The translations under genes and the position numbers were made by a program. 64,000 nucleotides of DNA, taken from an uncultured cyanobacterium (GTDB lineage: Bacteria; Cyanobacteriota; Cyanobacteriia; Cyanobacteriales; Nostocaceae). The notes beneath the pieces are model-generated. The model was not told where the DNA came from, searched no databases, and saw nothing but the letters and a program-made list of their open reading frames with translations. This document shows positions 18,427 to 27,459 of the stretch, piece after piece; the first letter of the stretch is position 1, and each line of letters begins with the position of its first letter. Where the stretch lies: NCBI GenBank assembly GCA_903848645.1, contig CAINGU010000083.1:80023-144022 (forward strand), written 5' to 3'.

Positions 18427-18436
18427 TTTCATTCCA

Positions 18437-19648
18437 TTAAACAACAAAATCAAACAAATAATGCGCCATTTCCAACTTAGAACAAGCCGGAATTTCTAAC
18501 TCTCTTCCTGACTTATCTAAAAACACCGCTTGATTATTATCACTCTCAAAACCACTATCAACTTTATCAATAGGATTCGCTACAATTGCATCTAATTTCT
18601 TTCTTTGCAATTTCTCTTTTGCTGGGGTAATAATATCCCCAGTTTGTGCTGCAAAACCAATTAAATATTGATGGGGTTGTTTACGATTTCCGATTTCAGC
18701 AACTATATCCGGTACTGCTGCTAGAGGAAGATTTTCAGGAAGCGATCGCTTGGGCAATTTTTCGCTACTATAATCTCTAGGCTTTACGTCTGCAACTGCG
18801 GCTGACATGATAATGATATCTGCATTGGCTAAATGCTTGAACATCGTCTGCTGCATTTCCTCTGCACTAACTACCGCAATTGCTTCTACTCCCAAAGGTA
18901 CTTCCCAACTGGCAGGACAATGGACTAATATTACCTTTGCACCTCTGTGCAGTGCTGCCTGTGCCAATGCTAAACCCATTTTACCAGTTGAGGGATTGCC
19001 AATAAATCGCACCGGATCTAAATATTCTCGCGTTCCCCCAGCACTGATTAAAACCTGTTTTCCGGCTAAATCTCTGATTCCTTGGGTGTGTAATAAAGAT
19101 TGAATATAAACAAATATTTCGGCGGCTTCTGCCATTCTACCAGCACCAATGCGATCGCACGCCAACAAACCAGAAGCGGTTTTCATACCATAAAATCTAC
19201 TATCTGTCAATAACTGCCGCCAATTTCTTTGTACCGCCACCTGTTCCCACATATCTGTATTCATTGCTGGTGCTAACAACACAGGGCAGGTAGAAGCGAG
19301 AATAGTATTTGTTAGCAAATTATCCGCCATTCCATAAGCTAACTTAGCCAAAGTATTAGCAGTTAAAGGCGCAATCACAATTAAATCAGCCCATTCACCT
19401 AACTCAATATGTAGCGGACGAGCATAAATTGGCTGCCAAAAATCATCATCTGTACAAGCTCGATGACGAGATAAAGTAGATAAAGTTAAAGGAGTAATAA
19501 ATTCTTGGGCAGATTTAGTGAGAATAACTCGTACTTCTAGCCCAGATTTGAATAGTGTAGACACCAATTCACAGACTTTATAGGCGGCGATACCACCGCC
19601 TACACAGATAAGAACCCGTTTAGATTTGAGATTTGTAGATGATGGCAT
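18437..19648 (-). CDS. coaBC: bifunctional phosphopantothenoylcysteine decarboxylase / phosphopantothenate-cysteine ligase
   Basis: CoaBC makes 4'-phosphopantetheine in coenzyme A synthesis: the CoaB half joins cysteine to 4'-phosphopantothenate with CTP and the CoaC half decarboxylates the product with FMN. The 403-residue protein shows the flavin-binding start [11 protein letters not shown], the PAMNTDMW motif and [10 protein letters not shown] (active-site Cys) in CoaC, and [25 protein letters not shown] and the lysine-rich KLPKRS in CoaB. It is complete. A second copy of its last 112 bases lies about 0.43 kb downstream. Confidence 0.96.
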   Translation of the reverse strand: MPSSTNLKSKRVLICVGGGIAAYKVCELVSTLFKSGLEVRVILTKSAQEFITPLTLSTLSRHRACTDDDFWQPIYARPLHIELGEWADLIVIAPLTANTLAKLAYGMADNLLTNTILASTCPVLLAPAMNTDMWEQVAVQRNWRQLLTDSRFYGMKTASGLLACDRIGAGRMAEAAEIFVYIQSLLHTQGIRDLAGKQVLISAGGTREYLDPVRFIGNPSTGKMGLALAQAALHRGAKVILVHCPASWEVPLGVEAIAVVSAEEMQQTMFKHLANADIIIMSAAVADVKPRDYSSEKLPKRSLPENLPLAAVPDIVAEIGNRKQPHQYLIGFAAQTGDIITPAKEKLQRKKLDAIVANPIDKVDSGFESDNNQAVFLDKSGRELEIPACSKLEMAHYLFDFVV

Positions 19649-19727
19649 TTTGGGGCAAAATTCCGATTACCTTTGATTTTAGCCCGTTCCACCCAATCTA
19701 AAATCCCAAATCCAAAATCTAAAATTC

Positions 19728-19940
19728 TTAGGCTTCGTCGTAAGCTTCTAAATCTAAGAGGTGGATATAAGCTTCAACTAACTCTGGACGCTGAAAAGCA
19801 ATTGCCCGCAGTAGATGCCAATCATTTAAACCCTCAAAAGCATTACTATAATTATCTAATTCCAGACGTGTAGCCAAATCTTTTACCTCTGTCGCCGTCA
19901 TAGCAGAAATTTCTGTTTTGGAAATGCTTAGAGTTTTCAT
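19728..19940 (-). CDS. DUF2555 family protein
   Basis: A 70-residue protein that I recognise as DUF2555, a small family confined to cyanobacteria (SISKTEISAMTATEVKDLA...YSNAFEGLNDWHLLRAIAFQRPELVEAYIHLLDLEAYDEA). It is soluble and helical with an acidic end. The function is not known. It lies upstream of coaBC on the same strand but about 80 bases away with simple sequence between, so an operon is uncertain. Confidence 0.85.
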   Translation of the reverse strand: MKTLSISKTEISAMTATEVKDLATRLELDNYSNAFEGLNDWHLLRAIAFQRPELVEAYIHLLDLEAYDEA

Positions 19941-20086
19941 AATGCTTGCCCCTCCCTTTTGCAGCGCTTATATTCAGCTTAGGGTGGAGTTGCTTCCACC
20001 TGTTCTATCTTACTCATTAATGAGCATTAAATTTGTAAAAATTCTTGTGATTTTTACCGGAATTTGTAAAAATTCTGTAACTAAAG

Positions 20087-20713
20087 CTAACCAATTGTGT
20101 TGACAACAAAAGTTCGTAGCACTTCTAACATTTGGAAATTAATTTCATGTCCCATGGCAAATTCATGATATTCCACGGCTACTCCTAGAGATTGTGCCAC
20201 ATCTCTCGACTTAATCGCCGCTTTTAGTGGTACAACTTCATCCTGTGTCCCGTGCATGATTAATGTCGGCGGAAAATTGCCTTTATTCAGCGTTGCTACA
20301 CTAGGATGTAAATAGCCACTCATGACCACTAAACCAGCCAAAGGTAAGCTTAATCCTACATCTAAAGTCATCGCCCCACCTTGAGAAAATCCGCTCAAAA
20401 TTGTGCGGGATAAGGGAACACCTGTATTACTTTCTAAAGATTGCAACCAGTCTATGAGTAGTTGTTTACTTTCTATCAATCCATCATACATATTCTCTGC
20501 TCGTAGGTCATACCATGCCCTACCTGTATCACCATGAGGATAAGGATAGGGGGCATTGGGGAGTAAAAATTCGTAATCAGGTAAATTGACATGAGGGATT
20601 AAAGATGCCACATCTTGGGCATTTGCACCCCAACCATGTAGAGTGACGATTAAAGCGTCTGGTGTTTGGTTTTTTGGTGGAGAAACCCTAATAAAATCTA
20701 ATGTTGGAGTCAT
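20087..20713 (-). CDS. alpha/beta hydrolase of the carboxylesterase/phospholipase (YpfH/LYPLA) type
   Basis: A 208-residue serine esterase. The core of the fold is clear: LIVTLHGWGANAQD with the oxyanion region, the nucleophile elbow GFSQGG, the aspartate in HGTQDEVVP and the histidine in FAMGHEIN. The size and motifs fit the short-chain esterase / acyl-protein thioesterase group. The substrate is unknown. It is transcribed away from purH. Confidence 0.9.
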   Translation of the reverse strand: MTPTLDFIRVSPPKNQTPDALIVTLHGWGANAQDVASLIPHVNLPDYEFLLPNAPYPYPHGDTGRAWYDLRAENMYDGLIESKQLLIDWLQSLESNTGVPLSRTILSGFSQGGAMTLDVGLSLPLAGLVVMSGYLHPSVATLNKGNFPPTLIMHGTQDEVVPLKAAIKSRDVAQSLGVAVEYHEFAMGHEINFQMLEVLRTFVVNTIG

Positions 20714-20743
20714 GGGTAATTGAGTTAAGAATTAAAGATAATT

Positions 20744-20817
20744 GTAGGTTGGGTGGAGCGATAGCGTTACCCAACATTTTGAGATTTTGTTGGGTTTCCT
20801 TTGTCAACCCAACCTAC
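20744..20817. repeat. MITE-like inverted repeat ending GTAGGTTGGGT / ACCCAACCTAC
   Basis: The ends are perfect 11-base inverted repeats, and internal ACCCAACA / TGTTGGGT words pair as well. The 74-bp unit has no coding capacity. It sits between the divergent esterase and purH genes. Confidence 0.7.
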
Positions 20818-20925
20818 GCATTTTCATATTTTGCCAATATTCCCCCAGCTAATTATGATTCTGACCACCCTTTCGGTAGAATGTTCATCTAGAAAGCAAT
20901 TTAGTTCAAAGGAATCTGGGGAATT

Positions 20926-22449
20926 ATGGCGCGTTTAGCCCTGCTGAGTGTATCTAATAAAACTGGTGTAATTGATTTAGCCCGGAGCTTAGTTGAGGAA
21001 TTTGGCTTTGATATCATCAGCAGTGGGGGAACAGCCAAAACCCTGAAAGATGCAGGAATACCAGTTACTAAGGTTTCTGATTATACAGGTTCACCGGAAA
21101 TTTTAGGCGGTCGGGTGAAAACTCTTCATCCTCTTATTCATGGCGGCATTTTAGCACGGCGAGATGTGGAACAAGATATCACGGATTTGGCAGATAATCA
21201 AATTCGACCAATTGATTTGGTAGTTGTGAATCTTTATCCTTTTGCGGAAACTATTGCTAAACCAGGAGTTACCCTAGCTGACGCAGTGGAACAAATTGAT
21301 ATTGGTGGCCCGGCAATGTTAAGGGCTTCATCGAAAAATTACGCCCATTTGACGGTATTATGTGATCCTGCCCAATATGGTGAGTATTTGCAAGAATTAC
21401 GCCAAAATGGAGAAGCTTCTTTAGAGTTTCGCCAAAAATGCGCTTTAAAGGGATTTTTGCATACTGCTAGTTATGATAATGCTATAGCAGCCTATTTAGC
21501 TGGGACACAAACAGAAGAATTTACTATTTCTGGTACACAACTCCAATCTTTGCGTTATGGGGAAAATCCCCACCAACCCGCAGCCTGGTATCAAACAGGA
21601 AGTGAAGCCACTGGTTGGGCTGCGGCCACCAAACTGCAAGGTAAGGAACTCAGTTATAATAATTTGGTAGATTTGGAAGCTGCACGGCGGATAATTGCTG
21701 AATTTACAGATAGTCCCGCAGCGACAATTATCAAACATACTAATCCCTGTGGAACTGCGGAAGCAGCAAACATTTTCGACGCTTATCGAAAAGCCTTTAA
21801 TGCTGATTCTACCTCGGCTTTTGGGGGAATTGTGGCTTTAAATAGTCCTATTGATGCAGCCACCGCGACGGAATTAACTAAGACATTTTTAGAGTGCGTG
21901 GTTGCTCCTGGTTGTGACGAAGAAGCTAAAGAAATTTTAACTAAAAAAGGCAATGTCCGAGTTTTGATTTTACCAGATTTGCTGACAGGACCAAAAGAAA
22001 CTGTGAAAGCGATCGCAGGTGGGTTTTTAGTCCAATCTGCTGATGATATCATTGCTGATCCCACTCAATGGCAAGTTGTCACGGAACGTCAACCCACACC
22101 CAGCGAGTTAGCTGAGTTGCTGTTTGCTTGGAAAGTTTGCAAACACGTTAAATCCAATGCTATCGTAATTGCGAGCGATCGCACTACACTAGGCGTAGGG
22201 GCTGGACAAATGAACCGCGTTGGTTCGACAAAAATCGCTCTCGAACAAGCTGGAGAAAAAGCCCAAGGAGCATTCCTAGCTAGTGACGGCTTCTTCCCTT
22301 TCGATGATACCGTCAGAGCCGCAGCAGCAGCCGGAATTACTGCCATTGTCCAACCAGGAGGAAGTCTCAAAGATAAAGACTCTATCAAAGCCGCTAATGA
22401 ACTCGGTTTACTCATGGTTATAACTGGTGTCAGGCACTTTTTACATTAG
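20926..22449 (+). CDS. purH: bifunctional AICAR transformylase / IMP cyclohydrolase
   Basis: PurH carries out the last two steps of IMP synthesis. The 507-residue protein has the N-terminal cyclohydrolase domain (LALLSVSNKTGVIDLARSL, ISSGGTAKTL, GGRVKTLHPLIHGGILARR) and the C-terminal transformylase domain (LRYGENPHQPAAWY, SAFGGIVALN, KHVKSNAIV, GAGQMNRVGS). All are intact and the length is normal. GGGGAA a few bases before the ATG serves as ribosome binding site. A probable Yfr2-type small RNA gene follows about 160 bases downstream. Confidence 0.98.
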   Translation: MARLALLSVSNKTGVIDLARSLVEEFGFDIISSGGTAKTLKDAGIPVTKVSDYTGSPEILGGRVKTLHPLIHGGILARRDVEQDITDLADNQIRPIDLVVVNLYPFAETIAKPGVTLADAVEQIDIGGPAMLRASSKNYAHLTVLCDPAQYGEYLQELRQNGEASLEFRQKCALKGFLHTASYDNAIAAYLAGTQTEEFTISGTQLQSLRYGENPHQPAAWYQTGSEATGWAAATKLQGKELSYNNLVDLEAARRIIAEFTDSPAATIIKHTNPCGTAEAANIFDAYRKAFNADSTSAFGGIVALNSPIDAATATELTKTFLECVVAPGCDEEAKEILTKKGNVRVLILPDLLTGPKETVKAIAGGFLVQSADDIIADPTQWQVVTERQPTPSELAELLFAWKVCKHVKSNAIVIASDRTTLGVGAGQMNRVGSTKIALEQAGEKAQGAFLASDGFFPFDDTVRAAAAAGITAIVQPGGSLKDKDSIKAANELGLLMVITGVRHFLH

Positions 22450-22450
22450 G

Positions 22451-22525
22451 TAATGGGTAATGGGTAATGGGTAATTGGTAATTGGTAATTGGTAAAAACT
22501 TTATCCCCAGTCCCCAGTCCCCAGT
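22451..22525. repeat. two heptameric tandem repeats
   Basis: TAATGGG occurs three times and TAATTGG three times in a row (22451-22492), then CCCCAGT three times (22505-22525). Seven-base periodicity is typical of the short tandem repeats of heterocystous cyanobacteria. Confidence 0.9.
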
Positions 22526-22573
22526 CCCCTGTTCCCTCTTTCAAACAATTTCCAAAATTGTTGTCTCAGGTAC

Positions 22574-22602
22574 TTGCCATTTAATTAAAAGAGTGATAAA
22601 TT
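22574..22602 (+). promoter_or_regulatory. possible sigma-70-type promoter of the small RNA
   Basis: TTGCCA (22574-22579) and TAAATT (22597-22602) are 17 bases apart and would start a transcript near 22609. The boxes are moderate matches to TTGACA and TATAAT. Confidence 0.4.
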
Positions 22603-22607
22603 ATATT

Positions 22608-22676
22608 TGTGTGTGAGGAGCAAGTTTAAAAAGCGTCTGGGGTGGAAACACGGCAACACTCCCAGGCGCTTTTTAA
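22608..22676 (+). ncRNA. probable Yfr2-family small RNA
   Basis: About 65-70 nt between a plausible promoter and a terminator stem. TGGAAACA (22643-22650) lies in the loop of a strong stem, AAAAAGCGTCTGGG with CCCAGGCGCTTTTT, which ends in a T run; a TGGAAACA/CGGAAACA loop is the hallmark I remember for the Yfr2 family. The 5' part GTGTGAGGAG (22611-22620) is exactly complementary to CTCCTCACAC, the conserved single-stranded core of another cyanobacterial RNA, Yfr1. Both features and the size fit Yfr2, a regulator of mRNA translation. The family call is from memory of the consensus and not from a covariance search. Confidence 0.75.
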
Positions 22677-22721
22677 TGTCAAAAATTTTCTGATAGCAAA
22701 TATTTCATAAAACACAATTGC

Positions 22722-22745
22722 AGAGACGTTCCATGCAACGTCCCT
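22722..22745. repeat. AGACGTT-type palindromic repeat, copy 1
   Basis: AGAGACGTTCCATGCAACGT is a partial palindrome. A related copy with perfect arms lies at 25843-25863. Confidence 0.6.
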
Positions 22746-22839
22746 ACATTCTTTTGCCTTAAGAGAACTCCACAAAAAAGATGAACTGCTTGCAGCAGCG
22801 CTAGTTCCCTCCGGGACGCAATCGCGTTCGCTATCCAAT

Positions 22840-22880
22840 GGCATCTTGCCCGTCCTGGTATTATTAGCGGGCAAGATGCC
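22840..22880. repeat. GCATCTTGC inverted repeat, copy 1
   Basis: The arms GGCATCTTGCCCG (22840-22852) and CGGGCAAGATGCC (22868-22880) are perfect 13-base inverted repeats. Related elements lie at 34861-34902 and 46632-46648. Confidence 0.8.
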
Positions 22881-23407
22881 CGCACTACAAGAAATTTTGG
22901 GATATTTTTTAAATTGGAAGTCTCTAAATACTTTTTCAGGTTCTAGATTATCTCCTGACTCGGTGACTCCTTTAAACCAAATGCTCGCTTCATGTGCAAA
23001 ATATGGAATTCCAGAAATGTTCCGGTCATGATCTCATATTTTGGCAATTTGGCAGACAACCATTTTAGTTTACAGCTTTAATGGAATATCAACAGGGTGA
23101 AGGAGAACGTTGAGAAGTTATTGATGTAGGGAGTTCCCCAGCAATACACACTTCTAAACCTGGTGACAAACGATAGATGCGGTGCTGTCAAATTCAAGGA
23201 AACATTGTGACATTCAAGTCATAGCCACTGGTGACATCTTAACAGAAACTGGATCAGAAGCGCAAAGAAAATATACAGTATTTTAATTGACCGATTGCCT
23301 AATGAACAAGCGAATATATTCAGTACAATGTTCAACTGTACGGGTACAAATTAACTTGAAAATGGTTGAGTTGTGAAAAAAAGTATGAAAAGTTAATAAT
23401 TTAATTC
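22881..23407. other. intergenic region, possibly with a decayed gene
   Basis: No intact gene is present. From about 22903 the plus strand reads LNWKSLNTFSGSRLS and then SVTPLNQMLASCAKYGIPE before a TGA at 23029-23031; the same frame continues with HILAIWQTTILVYSFNGIST. A further coding-like piece in another frame (DIQVIATGDILTETGSEAQR) follows near 23210-23270. This looks like an old broken gene that I cannot identify. Confidence 0.3.
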
Positions 23408-23788
23408 TTAGTCACGAAGCATTTGAGAGATAATTGCATCTGCTTGTAATCGTTTGTAAGTCAAGTGAACTAAATTAGCTTCATCGGATTGTCCACAAAT
23501 GTAGCAAGCTAGGCTGAGAGCATCTAATAACATTAAAGTGGTAAGACCTTCTGCCGCTAAAGATGAAATGTATTCGGAAACGCCTTTAGCACAGGTTTCT
23601 GCTGGCATTAGTACCAGTAGCAACCGTAAACAGTCTGCTGATGCCATCATCCCATCTAATTCATGAGTCTGGGTAGCTAACTGAACAATACCCAGGACGA
23701 TTTGATTGGGGGAAATGCCTTCTTTCATGAGTAAGGCAAAGAAGGAAGTTAAATGACATGGGGTGCTGTGATCAAGTTTGATATTCAT
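23408..23788 (-). CDS. helical protein of unknown function
   Basis: A 126-residue, probably all-helical, soluble protein (ALLMKEGISPNQIVLGIVQLATQ and SEYISSLAAEGLTTLMLLDALSLACYICGQ). It has five cysteines but no metal motif I recognise. It is isolated, with long empty DNA on both sides. The composition and absence of low complexity suggest a real gene, but no family or function can be named. Confidence 0.55.
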   Translation of the reverse strand: MNIKLDHSTPCHLTSFFALLMKEGISPNQIVLGIVQLATQTHELDGMMASADCLRLLLVLMPAETCAKGVSEYISSLAAEGLTTLMLLDALSLACYICGQSDEANLVHLTYKRLQADAIISQMLRD

Positions 23789-24583
23789 AGTGCTTATTAA
23801 AATCAGTGTAACAATAATCGCAGATTTTTTTGCTAATCCGGAAAAATCTCAGAAATTTTTTTGGTTTTTTTCCTGGTGAGATTCTAAAAACTTTTAGCAG
23901 ATGCCACCCTAATCTGTCAACTTGAGTTTTGATTAATCTTTGGAGACAAAAGACCGGACGATTTAACTGACTGATCGTTCGGTATCTCTTGATAGTGTAA
24001 ATAAACAAATTGTTCCTGTTAAATCATTTTTACATCTTATAACACTAGAACGTCGAGTAATTTTTGGTCTGCACCAAATAAACTATTTTTGATGAACCTT
24101 TTCAGCTAAATTGGTAGTTTATGTAACCGACAAAGGGAATTTAAAGATGTATTGTTGATTAAATAGGCTTTTGCTGCTGTTTTGTGGATGGGACAGAGTA
24201 AGTTTGACAATCTTTACTTGATGTTGATATCCAATAGACATCTCCATAAATTAAATATGCGGTTTCTAGAACTCTGGTAGAAACGTGACCTGGGTAGAGA
24301 TTCTCGGCTCAATGGGGATAAACGTAAGTTACATCTAATGGTTCTGGATGTAAATGCCTGAAACCGGGAAAAAATAGTTAAGAACTTGACTAAATTTTAT
24401 CTATGCGGTAATAACTTTTGGCTATGCAATAGATATGAACATGGCTGTGATCTTCGTCAATACTTTTCGGTGATGTTGCTACCCATACTGATGATAGGAG
24501 CAAAAGGCAGCATAGATTCTGGCATTTTTGGTAGCATCATAGTAGATTAAAGCCAGTGACTATATTCTTAGCAAAAAATCTGT
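23789..24583. other. long intergenic region, nothing recognised
   Basis: Nearly 800 bases lie between the helical-protein gene and the YbjN-type gene. A 78-residue minus-strand open frame exists but is basic and low in coding character. I see no repeat family, RNA structure or domain. It may hold regulatory DNA or fully decayed genes. Confidence 0.4.
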
Positions 24584-25063
24584 ATGGCAAGCTACCTAGA
24601 AACCCAATCTCCAGATGAGTTGCTGGATGAACTTATTCAAGAAACCACAGCACCAAATCACGTCGAAGTAATTGAAAATGTGATTGATACCTTAGCACAA
24701 GATGACAGTGCCATGGTTAGTCATGGGGCTGAGGGTGGATATCTGTGGAAATTTCAGTATGGAAGTGTAGAAGTATTTGTACAGTTAACGGGAACTACTG
24801 ACGAAGATACGATCACGGTTTGGTCTGCGGTACTGAAGTTACCGGCTAAAGATGAAGCTAAATTGACGCGATATCTGTTAGAGTTAAATTGTGTCAGTAC
24901 CTTTGAAGCCCGTTTTGGGATTATTGACAATCAAGTGGTGGTGATTTCTACACGCACTCTAGCAGAATTATCTCCAGGGGAAGTTTCCCGGATTATTACT
25001 ATCGTTGCGACTATAGCTGATGATAATGATGAACTTCTGCAATCTGAGTTTGGTGCAGTTTAG
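24584..25063 (+). CDS. YbjN domain-containing protein
   Basis: A 159-residue soluble protein that fits the YbjN/type III chaperone-like fold: an acidic N-terminal helix (DELLDELIQETTAPNHVEVIENVIDTL), a beta-sheet region (YLWKFQYGSVEVFVQLTG, DTITVWSAVLKLP) and helices separated by FEARFGIIDNQVVVISTRTLAELSPGEV. Cyanobacteria have several such proteins; YbjN of E. coli affects motility and stress, but a direct role is not established. The lipoate-ligase-like gene begins 36 bases downstream, so the pair is likely co-transcribed. Confidence 0.75.
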   Translation: MASYLETQSPDELLDELIQETTAPNHVEVIENVIDTLAQDDSAMVSHGAEGGYLWKFQYGSVEVFVQLTGTTDEDTITVWSAVLKLPAKDEAKLTRYLLELNCVSTFEARFGIIDNQVVVISTRTLAELSPGEVSRIITIVATIADDNDELLQSEFGAV

Positions 25064-25098
25064 GTTTCAATAATTTTAGCTTGGGGATTTGATATTTA

Positions 25099-25839
25099 AT
25101 GCCTGATCAGCAGGTGTGGCGACTTATTCCAATTTTAGCAGCTTCTGGTCATGTGCAGATGGCTGTTGACCGCTGGTTATTAGCACAGCATGAGTCGGGA
25201 AAACATCCAGCAACTTTACGTTTTTATACTTGGTCGCCCCCGGCAATTTCCCTCGGTTATCATCAACGTCAATATCCCGAATTTTGGGAAAATTTAACTT
25301 GGAAAGGTGAAAAATTGGATTTAGTCCGCCGTCCTACTGGGGGGAGGGCGGTTTTACACCAAGGTGATTTAACTTACGCTGTGGTGACATCTGGACTGGG
25401 GAGAAATCGTTTAGATGTGTATGCAAAGATTTGTGAGTTTTTGATTCAAGGATGGCGATCGCTTGGTGTCGAGTTGTACTATGGCCAGGCTGGACGCGGT
25501 TATATTCACAATCCTAATTGTTTTGGCACGGCCACAGGTGCAGATTTAGTTTTAGTAGATGGTTCTAAACTGATTGGTAGCGCCCAATTGCGGAAAGGTG
25601 ACGCGGTTCTCCAACATGGTTCTATGCGGTTAAATCCAGATGCAGATTTGTTTGCAAAAGTATTTAATCAGGAGTCTTTTACTTCTGTACAGTTTTCCCA
25701 AAGTCTTAATCAAGAAATCATAATTAATGCTTTAATAGCCGCAGCTTGTGATTGTTTTGCTATGGAAATAGAGGTAATACCTCTGTCTGAAGATGAGTGG
25801 GCTGAAATATCTAATAATTCAAAATTCAACAATAAATAA
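25099..25839 (+). CDS. lipoate-protein ligase A family (biotin/lipoate A/B ligase fold)
   Basis: A 246-residue protein with the catalytic fold of LplA/LipM/BPL enzymes: RRPTGGRAVLHQGDLTYAVV, which binds the lipoyl or octanoyl adenylate, GADLVLVDGSKLIGSAQ with the conserved Lys, and RKGDAVLQHGSMRL. It lacks the C-terminal accessory domain of E. coli LplA, as do octanoyltransferases of the LipM type and several cyanobacterial members. It probably attaches or transfers a lipoyl or octanoyl group to 2-oxoacid dehydrogenase or glycine cleavage proteins. Ligase and transferase cannot be told apart from sequence alone. Confidence 0.85.
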   Translation: MPDQQVWRLIPILAASGHVQMAVDRWLLAQHESGKHPATLRFYTWSPPAISLGYHQRQYPEFWENLTWKGEKLDLVRRPTGGRAVLHQGDLTYAVVTSGLGRNRLDVYAKICEFLIQGWRSLGVELYYGQAGRGYIHNPNCFGTATGADLVLVDGSKLIGSAQLRKGDAVLQHGSMRLNPDADLFAKVFNQESFTSVQFSQSLNQEIIINALIAAACDCFAMEIEVIPLSEDEWAEISNNSKFNNK

Positions 25840-25842
25840 TGT

Positions 25843-25863
25843 AGAGACGTTCCCTGGAACGTC
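25843..25863. repeat. AGACGTT-type palindrome, copy 2
   Basis: AGACGTTCC and GGAACGTCT are perfect arms around two bases. It lies three bases past the stop codon of the ligase gene and may double as a transcript end, being followed by TTTTGC. Confidence 0.7.
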
Positions 25864-25874
25864 TTTTGCTGTTA

Positions 25875-26078
25875 TTACTTTTTGTCTTTGGTATGATGTT
25901 TACTTTTTAGGTTGTCATTTTTTACTTGCAGTTCATACCATTCATTTAAACAGTATTCTGACCAACAAAAGCTATATTCATTCCAGCAAAAATCACATAA
26001 TCCCTGTTCTTGAGTTTGATCATTATTTGCTGGTTTTTGAAGTAAATAAGTTCGCGGACAGTGGATGTAGTTATTCAT
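25875..26078 (-). CDS. possible small cysteine-rich protein
   Basis: A 67-residue frame beginning MNNYIHCPRTYLL with C-x2-C (CDFC) and C-x5-C (CWSEYC) pairs and many aromatic residues. There is no ribosome binding site near the ATG. It lies between convergent genes. The clustered Cys and Trp argue for a real peptide or the remnant of one, but chance is possible. Confidence 0.3.
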   Translation of the reverse strand: MNNYIHCPRTYLLQKPANNDQTQEQGLCDFCWNEYSFCWSEYCLNEWYELQVKNDNLKSKHHTKDKK

Positions 26079-26130
26079 GATTTTATTTTTGATAAGTTAA
26101 TAATTTGTAAGTTGTAAAAGGAGGAAAATG

Positions 26131-27348
26131 CTATTTTCCTAAACAAACTTTTTCATAACGTTGACCGGCAATTTCCCAGGTAAATTCACTTTCTATCAGT
26201 TGTCTAGCATGAAGAGAAAGTTGAAGTCGTAGTTCTGGGTTTTCAAATAGTTGAGAAATTGCATTGACATATTCTGCGGGTTGATTTGCCCGAAGTGCGC
26301 GTAATGGCGTTGTTTTACCGTCTACGGCTAGTCCTTCTAAACCACGATCACTTCCTACTACTGGGACACCTGCGGCCATGGCTTCTAGGGTTTTATTTTT
26401 AATCCCAAATCCTGTTCGCATAGGGATAACGCAAACTGTAGATTTATGCAGATATTCTACCATTGAAGGGACTCTACCAGTTACGTTAACACCTGGTTGA
26501 TTTTGCAGTTCTAAAACTTCGGGAATAGGACGAGAACCGACAATATAAAAAACAGTATTGGGATATTTTTTTTGAATTTCCGGTAATATCTCTTTGCTAA
26601 AAAATCGCGCTGCATCTATGTTAGCTATATAATCCATTGCGCCAATAAAAATCAGTCTGTATCCTCCTGGATCATGATTACGCATGGGAAATAAATCTAA
26701 ATCTACACCATTAGGAATGACGGGAATTTCTTGTTTATTGCTAAATTGTTGAAATTGCAGTTTATCTTCTTCTGTGGTGACAACAATGTCAGAAAATTTA
26801 GGACAATATCCTTGTTCATAGCGACGTAAAAGGGGTAAATATAAACTATCTCGGAGTTTGTTTTCGGCTGTGCCTGTGGCTAATTGATTTTGACAAGTTG
26901 CATAAACGGAACTATGAATATCAACTATGGTTTTTACTTGGTTTTGGAAATGGGGACGGATATAAATTTCGTTGACGCTATGTTCACAGGTAATGACATC
27001 ACATTTACCCGATTCGACAAATTTATCAATCCATTGCTGCATTTCTACTGAATAGCGGTTCAGGACATTGGGGGAAGTTCCTTGGATTAAAAATGTACTA
27101 AATCGCTGGATTTTTTGGAGGATTCCTGAGAAGTTACGACTAGGAAGAGGACGCGGGAAAATTACCAAATCATCAGCATAATCACGTAATTTGGCAATTT
27201 CCGTATCTGTAACATAAGTATCACGCTGTGTTACTAGGGTAATATGATGACGTTGACGCAGGTACTTGAGTAAATAAAAAGTCCTGATTTCCGTTCCTCC
27301 TCTGGTGGGTGGGTAGGGAAATGTGGAAGAAAGCATGAGGATTTTCAT
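26131..27348 (-). CDS. GT4-type glycosyltransferase, PEP-CTERM/EpsH-associated type
   Basis: A 405-residue GT-B glycosyltransferase. The N-terminus (MKILMLSSTFPYPPTRGGTEIRTFYLLKYL) and the C-terminal donor site (FGIKNKTLEAMAAGVPVVGSDRGLEGL, with the E-x7-E pattern) are typical of family GT4 and resemble the subgroup found next to exosortase/PEP-CTERM systems. It transfers a sugar from a nucleotide donor, probably in exopolysaccharide synthesis; acceptor and sugar are unknown. It is divergent from the next glycosyltransferase-like gene, with about 110 bases between the starts. Confidence 0.88.
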   Translation of the reverse strand: MKILMLSSTFPYPPTRGGTEIRTFYLLKYLRQRHHITLVTQRDTYVTDTEIAKLRDYADDLVIFPRPLPSRNFSGILQKIQRFSTFLIQGTSPNVLNRYSVEMQQWIDKFVESGKCDVITCEHSVNEIYIRPHFQNQVKTIVDIHSSVYATCQNQLATGTAENKLRDSLYLPLLRRYEQGYCPKFSDIVVTTEEDKLQFQQFSNKQEIPVIPNGVDLDLFPMRNHDPGGYRLIFIGAMDYIANIDAARFFSKEILPEIQKKYPNTVFYIVGSRPIPEVLELQNQPGVNVTGRVPSMVEYLHKSTVCVIPMRTGFGIKNKTLEAMAAGVPVVGSDRGLEGLAVDGKTTPLRALRANQPAEYVNAISQLFENPELRLQLSLHARQLIESEFTWEIAGQRYEKVCLGK

Positions 27349-27459
27349 AAACAGGACAGTGAAGTTTGGTATGTTACTGAGTCAAGCAATAACATAATAT
27401 ACTACAATGACTTTATGTTTCGGCTTGATGTCATCTTACTCGCAGAAAGGATTTGTGAA

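Noticed and set aside
23772..24008. 78-residue minus-strand frame
   Set aside because: It overlaps the start of the 126-residue gene, is very basic and shows no domain; judged to be chance.
25793..26080. 95-residue plus-strand frame overlapping the ligase gene end
   Set aside because: It overlaps the ligase in another frame and crosses a palindromic repeat; the opposite strand has the more protein-like frame.
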